From Sphingomonas sp. Leaf20 (GTDB lineage: Bacteria > Pseudomonadota > Alphaproteobacteria > Sphingomonadales > Sphingomonadaceae): 64,000 nt of DNA. A program made the translations under genes and the position numbers. This document shows, in pieces, positions 58,600 to 64,000 of this stretch (positions are counted from its first letter, which is position 1; every line of letters starts with the position of its first letter). The notes beneath the pieces were generated by a model. It had not been told where the DNA came from. It worked only from the letters and a program-made list of their open reading frames with translations, and searched no databases. The stretch lies in contig NZ_LMKN01000001.1 in the NCBI RefSeq assembly GCF_001421535.1, positions 992,001 to 1,056,000 on the forward strand, given 5' to 3'.

Positions 58600-59448
58600 A
58601 TGACCACAGCCCCCTTGCGCCGCCGCAGCGCGCTCTACATGCCCGCGTCCAACCCCCGTGCGATCGCCAAGGCGCGCAGCCTGCCGTGCGACGTCGTCAT
58701 CCTCGATCTCGAGGATGCGGTGGCACCCGGCGAGAAGGCGGCAGCGCGCGCGACGATGGCGGCCGAATGCCGCGCCGGCGGGTTCGGCGATCGCGCGCTC
58801 GTCGTCCGGATCAACGGGCTCGACACGCCCTGGGGCGCCGCGGATGCCGAGGCGGTCGCGGGGCTCGCGCTCGATGCGGTACTCGTCCCCAAGATCGCGT
58901 CCGACCGCGATCTCGTCGCGGCACGCGCGGCGATCGGCCCCGAAGGCCCCGCCTTGTGGGCGATGATCGAGACCTGTGCGGGTATTCTCGCGCTGCCGGG
59001 AATCGTCGCCGCCGCGTCGTCCGCGACGCTGACCGCGCTGGTCGCGGGGACCAACGATCTTGCCAAGGAGATGCGCTGCCGTCCGGGCACCGATCGCATG
59101 CCGCTGATCCACGCGCTCGCGGCAACCGTCACCGCCGCGCGCGCCGCGGGTCTGCTCGCGCTCGATGGCGTCTGCAACGCGCTCGACGATCCCGACCGGC
59201 TCGCGCGCGAGGCGTTGCAGGGGGCGACGCTCGGGTTCGACGGCAAGACGCTGATCCACCCGTCGCAGATCGCTGCCGCCAACAGCGCGTTCGGCCCTGC
59301 GCCGGAGCAGGTCGCCTGGGCGCACCGTGTGGTCGATGCGTTCGCCGACGACGCCAACGCCGCACTTGGCGCGATCCGCCTCGATGGCGCGATGGTCGAA
59401 CGGCTTCACCTCGAGGAAGCCAGGGCGATCCTCGCGCTGGCCGGATAG
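58600..59448 (+). CDS. HpcH/HpaI aldolase or CitE-like CoA-ester lyase
   Basis: 282 residues. The signature 'RRRSALYMPASNPRAIAKAR' starts the TIM barrel. Metal and substrate ligands are expected in 'DVVILDLEDAVAPGEK', 'VVRINGLDTPW' and 'MIETCAGIL', and the C-terminal 'FDGKTLIHPSQI' is typical. The family includes citrate-lyase beta subunits, malyl-CoA and citramalyl-CoA lyases and the malyl-CoA thioesterase. No citrate-lyase alpha or gamma subunit lies nearby, so a stand-alone CoA-ester lyase or thioesterase is more likely than citrate lyase. Confidence 0.85.
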   Translation: MTTAPLRRRSALYMPASNPRAIAKARSLPCDVVILDLEDAVAPGEKAAARATMAAECRAGGFGDRALVVRINGLDTPWGAADAEAVAGLALDAVLVPKIASDRDLVAARAAIGPEGPALWAMIETCAGILALPGIVAAASSATLTALVAGTNDLAKEMRCRPGTDRMPLIHALAATVTAARAAGLLALDGVCNALDDPDRLAREALQGATLGFDGKTLIHPSQIAAANSAFGPAPEQVAWAHRVVDAFADDANAALGAIRLDGAMVERLHLEEARAILALAG

Positions 59449-59484
59449 CCCCCGCCCGCCGCGCCTAGCCGCGCGGCGAGACGA

Positions 59485-60090
59485 TCAGCCGCGCGGGCGG
59501 CCGATCCAGTCCGCGACCTGCGTCGCGACGGTGTTCGCCGCGGTGTTGATCCCGGCGGCCGCCGACGGTGCATCGATCGCCGCGACGGGCACACGCGCCT
59601 CGAAGCGATGCTTTTCGACCGTCTGCATGCCCGCCCGCGTCAGCGCCGCGTCGAACGTCACGACGGCCTCGCGCGTCGTCGCATCGAGCCCGAAATTGCG
59701 CAGCTCACCACCAAGCTGCGCGCTCGGATCGCCGACGGCCTGGACCGACGACAGCACGACCATCCCCGTGCGCGCCGCCACCGTATCCGACATCAGCCGC
59801 GCGAACAGCCGCGCGGGCGGCTCCGCCCATTGTGCGTCCTTCACATAGGCGATCGACGTCGCGGTCGACTGGACCGGAACGCGCGCCGTCGCGAGCGCCT
59901 GCGGCACCGTTGGCACCTGCAGCGTGATCGACCGGGCGGTCCCCGAATTCTGGTCCTGCCCGACAGGAACCGACGATGCCGAGGTCAGCGTCAGCAGCGT
60001 CGGCGGTGGTGCCGCGCCAAAGCTGATGCAGGCGCTGAGCGGCAATGCCGCGAGGAGGATGAGCAGCGGTGTCTTCATGGCGGTCATCAC
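59485..60090 (-). CDS. ABC-type transport auxiliary lipoprotein (PqiC/DUF330-like)
   Basis: 201 residues as listed from the GTG overlapping the MCE gene stop (GTGATG); the ATG at 60078 gives a cleaner lipoprotein signal 'MKTPLLILLAALPLSAC', with the lipobox LSAC. The mature part has 'PPTLLTLTSASSVP' and 'QALATARVPVQSTATSIAYV', which matches the ABC_trans_aux family, an outer-membrane lipoprotein partner of MCE systems. It is the fourth gene of the mla-like operon and presumably receives lipid at the outer membrane. Confidence 0.85.
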   Translation of the reverse strand: MMTAMKTPLLILLAALPLSACISFGAAPPPTLLTLTSASSVPVGQDQNSGTARSITLQVPTVPQALATARVPVQSTATSIAYVKDAQWAEPPARLFARLMSDTVAARTGMVVLSSVQAVGDPSAQLGGELRNFGLDATTREAVVTFDAALTRAGMQTVEKHRFEARVPVAAIDAPSAAAGINTAANTVATQVADWIGRPRG

Positions 60091-61049
60091 TTACCCTTGT
60101 AATCCGGAAGCTTCTGCTGCCCGACGAGCGAGCCTGCCCCCTGCTGGTCGACACGTTCGGCAACCGACGACAGCGCGGCGGCCGTGGTACGCAGGTCGTG
60201 GACGAGGCGGTTGGCCTCGGGGATCGTCGTCTTCGAGAACGCCTGCAACCCCGGCCGCGCATCGCCGATCGCCGCGTTCAGCGTCTCCGCACTCGTCTGC
60301 GCGGACTGGATCGCCTTGTTGAGATTGGCCATTGCGGGCTTCACGTCCTCGGCGAGGACCCCATTGGTCGTCTGCGCGAGAACGCCGAACTGCTGTGCGG
60401 CATCACCCGCCTGCTGGATCGCCACGCGCGTCTGCGCCAGCGTCGCCGCGATCTCGGGCCCGCGATCCGCCAGCGCATCGGTCAGGCGGTTGGTGTTCTC
60501 GAGGATCCCCGCGATCGATGCCTGGTTACGATCGGTGAGCAGCCCGGTCAGCCGCTCGGTCAGCGTCGACAGCCGCTCGAGCAGCTGCGGCGCGGAGTTC
60601 AGGATCGCGCCGAGCCCGCCCTGCTTGGTCGGGATGACCGGTACGCCGTACGGACAGGGCTGCCCGTTCGAATCGGGGCATCCGATCGCGGGTGCACCCT
60701 TGCGCGCGCCATCGAGCGACACCTGGCTGACGCCGGTGAACCCGACGCCCGAGATCGACGCGGTCGTGCCCTGCAGCACCGGCACGTCGTCGTTCACGCT
60801 GATGCGGACGCGGACGAACGACGGGTCGTTCTTCCACAGCGTGATCCCCTTGACCTGACCCGACGGCACGCCCGAAAACGTGACGGCCGAGCCGCGCGCG
60901 AGCCCGTCGACCGACTGGCGGAAGAAGATGTCATATTCCTTCTCTTCCGTACCGCCGAGACGCGCGATCCACACGGTGAACAGCGCGAGCATCGCCAGCA
61001 GGATCAGCACGACGGCGCCGACAAGGACGTGGTTAGAACGGGTTTCCAT
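60087..61049 (-). CDS. mlaD: MlaD-family MCE protein
   Basis: 320 residues. One N-terminal membrane helix ('HVLVGAVVLILLAMLALFTV') is followed by a single MCE domain (about residues 40-120) with 'LARGSAVTFSGVPSGQVKGI'. A long helical C-terminal region with Leu/Thr heptads ('LLERLSTLTERLTGLLTD') probably forms the hexameric coiled-coil stalk. The MCE ring holds phospholipids in the periplasm between the ABC permease and the outer membrane. A pair of cysteines ('IGCPDSNGQPCPYG') lies in an extended loop. Both ends overlap neighbouring genes. Confidence 0.92.
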   Translation of the reverse strand: METRSNHVLVGAVVLILLAMLALFTVWIARLGGTEEKEYDIFFRQSVDGLARGSAVTFSGVPSGQVKGITLWKNDPSFVRVRISVNDDVPVLQGTTASISGVGFTGVSQVSLDGARKGAPAIGCPDSNGQPCPYGVPVIPTKQGGLGAILNSAPQLLERLSTLTERLTGLLTDRNQASIAGILENTNRLTDALADRGPEIAATLAQTRVAIQQAGDAAQQFGVLAQTTNGVLAEDVKPAMANLNKAIQSAQTSAETLNAAIGDARPGLQAFSKTTIPEANRLVHDLRTTAAALSSVAERVDQQGAGSLVGQQKLPDYKGK

Positions 61050-61945
61050 CAGCGCGCCCTTGCTTCTTTCTCGGCATATGTCGCGTCGGCATCATCGGCC
61101 GCGGACTGCTTGGACTGGACTTCGGTCGGGTGGGCCTCGGCAACCGCGTCGGCACGCGCGTGCGCCTCCTGCGTCGCGACCGCCGCACGGCCCCGCGGAC
61201 CCTTGAAATATTCCTCGATCCACGGATGATCGAGCGCGAGCAGTTCGTCGATCGTCCCGACCGCGATCACCTTCTTGTCGGCGAGCACCGCGACGCGGTC
61301 ACAGATCGCGTACAGCGTATCGAGGTCGTGCGTGATCAGGAACACGGTGAGACCGAGCGTCTTCTGCAGCGACTGCGTCAGCTCGTCGAACGCCGCCGCG
61401 CCGATCGGATCGAGGCCTGCGGTCGGCTCGTCGAGGAACAGCAATTCGGGATCGAGCGCGAGCGCGCGGGCAAGCCCTGCGCGCTTCTTCATCCCGCCCG
61501 ACAGTTCGGCCGGAAACTTGTTCGCGGCATCCGCGGGCAACCCCGTCATCACGACCTTGTACCCGGCGATCTCGGCGAGCAGCGCGGGCGGCAGGTCGGG
61601 ATAGAATTCGCGCAGCGGCACCTCGACATTCTCCGCGACCGTGAGCGTCGAAAACAGTGCCCCGCCCTGGAACAACACGCCCCAGCGCTTGCGGATCTCG
61701 GTCGCCTCGGTCTCCTCGCGGCCGATATTGGGCTCGCCGAAGACGGTGATCTGACCCTCGGACGGCGTCTGCAGTCCGATGATCGAGCGCATCAGCACCG
61801 ACTTGCCGGTACCCGATCCGCCGACCACGCCGAGGATCTCGCCGCGCCTGACGTCGAGGTCGAGCCCTTCATGGATGACCGATTCGCCGAAAGCGTTCTT
61901 CAGCCCCTTTACGGAGATGATGATCTCGTCCTTGTCGCGCGCCAT
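61049..61945 (-). CDS. mlaF: Mla-type lipid ABC transporter, ATP-binding subunit
   Basis: 298 residues from the ATG overlapping the permease stop (ATGA). Walker A is 'VVGGSGTGKSVLMRSIIG', signature 'ELSGGMKKRAGLARALAL', Walker B 'LLFLDEPTAGLDPIG' and H-loop 'LITHDLDTL'. The extra C-terminal ~35 residues (from 'GPRGRAAVATQEAHARADA') are charged, Ala-rich and absent from the short E. coli MlaF; they are probably disordered. It drives phospholipid movement with the permease encoded upstream and the MCE protein downstream. Confidence 0.93.
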   Translation of the reverse strand: MARDKDEIIISVKGLKNAFGESVIHEGLDLDVRRGEILGVVGGSGTGKSVLMRSIIGLQTPSEGQITVFGEPNIGREETEATEIRKRWGVLFQGGALFSTLTVAENVEVPLREFYPDLPPALLAEIAGYKVVMTGLPADAANKFPAELSGGMKKRAGLARALALDPELLFLDEPTAGLDPIGAAAFDELTQSLQKTLGLTVFLITHDLDTLYAICDRVAVLADKKVIAVGTIDELLALDHPWIEEYFKGPRGRAAVATQEAHARADAVAEAHPTEVQSKQSAADDADATYAEKEARAR

Positions 61946-63054
61946 CAGTCCCAACCGATCCAGGTAAAGAATACCGCGAAGAACGCGTCGAGGACGATGA
62001 CCAGGAAGATGCCCTGCACCACCGCCGACGTCGTGCGCAGGCCGACCTGTTCGGCATCGGCCTCGACCTGCATGCCCTGGAAGCACCCCGCCACCGCGAT
62101 GATCGCGCCGAAGACGGGCGCCTTGATCAGCGCGATGTACAGGTCGGTGATCGGCACGACCTCGCGGATGCGCGCGATGAACGTGACGGGCGGAATGCCG
62201 AGCTGGATCCAGCACAGCAACCCGCCGCCGATGATCGCGATCAGCGACGCATAGAAGGCGAGCAACGGCATCATCACGATCGCCGCCAGCACACGCGGCA
62301 GCACGAGCGCCTCCATCGGCGACACGCCGATCGTCCGCATCGCGTCGATTTCTTCGGTCAGCTTCATCGTGCCGAGCTGCGCCGCGAACGCCGAACCCGA
62401 TCGCCCCGCGACCATGATCGCGGTCATCAGCACACCGAGTTCGCGCAGCGTCAGCCGCCCGACGAGATTGATCGTGAACACCTCGGCGCCGAACTGGCGC
62501 AGCTGCACCGCGCCCTGCTGGGCGATGACCACGCCGATCAGGAAGCTCATCAGTCCGACGATGCCGAGCGCGGCGATGCCGACCACCTCGAACCGCTGGA
62601 CCACCGCGTTGAACCGGAACCGGTGCGGGTGGCGAATGACGCTGCCGAACGCGATCGTCGTAGCGCCGAGAAACGCGAGCAGCCCCATCATCGTCTTGCC
62701 GGTCAGCACGACCGCGTCGCCGATCTCGCCGAGCACGCGGCTGACCGCACCGACGGGCTTCGGACGCTCGGTCTGCGGCTGGTCGGATGCCACGACCTGA
62801 TCGAACAGCTTCTGGTCGTCGGCATCCAGCCCGTCGATCGTCGCGTCGTTGCGCGCCGCAAACCGGTGGACGACCCACGCGCCGATCGTGTCGATCCGCT
62901 CGACCCCGCTCAGGTCGACATGCGCGATCTTGGCCGCGTCGACCGCCTCCAGCCGTTCGGGCAATGTCCCAAGCCTGGCAAGAGACAGATCGCCGGTAAA
63001 GCGAAGCGTACCGGTCTCGGCACCGTCCTGCTGGAAATCTGCCATCGCACTCAT
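61945..63054 (-). CDS. mlaE: MlaE-family permease with an N-terminal STAS domain
   Basis: 369 residues from ATG 63054, which has AAAGG upstream; the frame is open 12 codons further. Residues about 10-95 form a STAS-like domain ('LSGVERIDTIGAWVVHRF'). In E. coli the STAS protein MlaB is separate; here it is fused to the permease. The membrane part (about 130-369) has the MlaE signature 'LGVLMTAIMVAGRSGSAFAA' and 'EIDAMRTIGVSPMEALVLPR'. It is the first gene of the minus-strand lipid transport operon that helps maintain outer-membrane asymmetry. Confidence 0.93.
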   Translation of the reverse strand: MSAMADFQQDGAETGTLRFTGDLSLARLGTLPERLEAVDAAKIAHVDLSGVERIDTIGAWVVHRFAARNDATIDGLDADDQKLFDQVVASDQPQTERPKPVGAVSRVLGEIGDAVVLTGKTMMGLLAFLGATTIAFGSVIRHPHRFRFNAVVQRFEVVGIAALGIVGLMSFLIGVVIAQQGAVQLRQFGAEVFTINLVGRLTLRELGVLMTAIMVAGRSGSAFAAQLGTMKLTEEIDAMRTIGVSPMEALVLPRVLAAIVMMPLLAFYASLIAIIGGGLLCWIQLGIPPVTFIARIREVVPITDLYIALIKAPVFGAIIAVAGCFQGMQVEADAEQVGLRTTSAVVQGIFLVIVLDAFFAVFFTWIGWD

Positions 63055-63115
63055 CGCGGCACCTTTGCGGCAAACGGACTGGATCGGCAAGACGAATGCT
63101 GTGTAAGCGCGGATA

Positions 63116-63793
63116 ATGACTCAGCTTCTCGCCATCTACGACATGGACAAGACGATCACGCACGCGCCGACCTGGACGCCGTTCCTGATCCATTCCGCCC
63201 GCAGCGGCGCGCCGTGGCGGCTCGCGCTCGTTCCCGTCGCCGCGTTCGCCGCGATGGGCTATGTCGCCAGGCTGATGAGTCGCGGCCGCCTGAAGCAGGT
63301 GATGCAGCGGATGATGCTCGGCAAGTCGATGTCGCCCGAGCAGGAACGCCGCGCCGCGACCGCGTTTGCCGACCGGGTGACGAAGGACGGCGTCTTCGCC
63401 GCGGCGCTGCGCCAGATCGAGGCCGACCGCGCCGCGGGCTACCGGCTCGTCATGGCGACCGCCTCCTACCGTTTCTACGTCGAGGCGATCGCCGAACGGC
63501 TGGGCTTCGACGCGGTCATCGGCACCGAGAGCCTGCGCGATGCGAACGGCCACCTGCTTGCGGGGATCGACGGCGAGAATTGCTACGGCCCCGCCAAGCT
63601 CGCGATGATCGAGGCGTGGATGGCGCGCGAGGGCATCGCGCGCGCCGATGCGCATGTCCGCTTCTATTCCGATCACGTCTCGGACGCGCCCACCTTTGCC
63701 TGGGCGGACGAGCCGTTCGCGGTGAATGCGCATGGCCCGCTCCGCCTGCTCGCCAGGGCGAAGGGCTGGCCGATGCCCGACTGGGAGCGATAG
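63116..63793 (+). CDS. HAD-IB family phosphatase (phosphoserine-phosphatase-like)
   Basis: 225 residues. HAD motif I is 'IYDMDKTITHAPTWTPFL' with the nucleophile and acid aspartates in DMD. Motif II Ser/Thr lies in 'VMATASYRFYVEAIAERLG', the motif III Lys is probably in 'CYGPAKLAMIEAWM', and the motif IV acid is in 'FYSDHVSDAPTFAWADE'. Members of this HAD-IB group hydrolyse small phosphate monoesters, sometimes lipid-linked. It is divergent from the mla-like operon with about 60 bp between starts. Confidence 0.88.
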   Translation: MTQLLAIYDMDKTITHAPTWTPFLIHSARSGAPWRLALVPVAAFAAMGYVARLMSRGRLKQVMQRMMLGKSMSPEQERRAATAFADRVTKDGVFAAALRQIEADRAAGYRLVMATASYRFYVEAIAERLGFDAVIGTESLRDANGHLLAGIDGENCYGPAKLAMIEAWMAREGIARADAHVRFYSDHVSDAPTFAWADEPFAVNAHGPLRLLARAKGWPMPDWER

Positions 63794-63813
63794 CCCCCGT
63801 CTGACGTCGCCGC

Positions 63814-64000
63814 CTAGAGCAGCAGGTCGATCGTGTGGATCGCGAGCCCGACCAGCCCGCCGACGATCGTCCCGTTGACGCGGATATATTGCAGGTCGCG
63901 GCCAACCGCATTCTCGAGCCGCCGCGTGATCGTGTCGGCATCCCATCCGCGCACCGTCTCGGACACCAGCCGGACGATCCCGTCGCCATAGTCCGCGGCG
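63814..64000 (-). CDS. DUF445-family membrane protein, C-terminal fragment at the window edge
   Basis: The frame runs off the right end; only the last ~61 codons are visible, ending with TAG at 63816-63814. The minus-strand translation reads 'DYGDGIVRLVSETVRGWD', then 'TITRRLENAVGRDLQYIRVN' and ends 'GLVGLAIHTIDLLL' with a final hydrophobic segment. This is the typical C-terminus of DUF445 (YjiN-type) inner-membrane proteins. Most of the gene lies beyond the window. Confidence 0.75.
   Translation of the reverse strand, partial: AADYGDGIVRLVSETVRGWDADTITRRLENAVGRDLQYIRVNGTIVGGLVGLAIHTIDLLL

Noticed and set aside
58600..59448. Citrate lyase beta subunit
   Set aside because: No citrate lyase alpha, gamma or accessory genes are near; the sequence fits the broader CitE-like/HpcH family.

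Overview
The window is high-GC DNA from an alphaproteobacterium, most likely a sphingomonad (Sphingomonas or a close relative). The clues are the codon usage, many GTG starts, a long-Ala/Gly BapA-type adhesin, a TonB receptor of the 'TGSRI' class, GC-rich palindromic repeats, and a tiny protein rich in 'YYERRAEREIAMA' at 2822. Most operons are very compact, with 4-nt ATGA/GTGA stop-start overlaps between successive genes.

Layout. 1-2700: a MASE1-type histidine kinase (cut by the window start), its FixJ-like response regulator, and a membrane-anchored PilZ protein. 2800-16657: a minus-strand block holding a 2818-residue BapA-like adhesin with 24 Ig-like repeats, then its type I secretion system (TolC-like, ABC, HlyD-like) and a small winged-helix regulator. 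17034-29320: a divergent plus-strand Pel-type exopolysaccharide locus. Its first gene joins PelA-like deacetylase modules to an RTX calcium-binding tail, making it a likely type I secretion substrate. It is followed by pelG, a separate PelA-type hydrolase, a split PelB (TPR protein plus barrel protein), pelD lacking its GGDEF domain, pelE and pelF. No pelC is seen. Adhesin, secretion system and polysaccharide genes share one divergent control region (16658-17033), so together they read as a biofilm-matrix locus.

29336-38600: an isoprenylcysteine-methyltransferase-like membrane protein, tRNA-Gly(TCC) carrying a 1.39-kb AT-richer insertion bounded by 31-bp direct repeats, malate:quinone oxidoreductase, a three-gene cluster (winged-helix protein, 4-TM protein, membrane-bound LuxR-HTH protein), a polysaccharide polymerase-like membrane protein and tRNA-Tyr(GTA).

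38674-54698: M28 peptidase, rlmB, ferredoxin, an AlkA-type glycosylase, a cluster of REP-like palindromes, mntH, and then the glycogen operon glgP-glgB-glgC-glgA-pgm with a trehalase as its last gene. 54781-64000: a TonB-dependent receptor, a secreted small protein, a CitE-like lyase, a Mla-type lipid transport operon (mlaE-mlaF-mlaD-lipoprotein), a HAD phosphatase and the 3' end of a DUF445 membrane protein.

The most interesting system is the rewired Pel locus with an RTX-tagged deacetylase beside a type I secretion system. All functional calls rest on motif reading without database searches.
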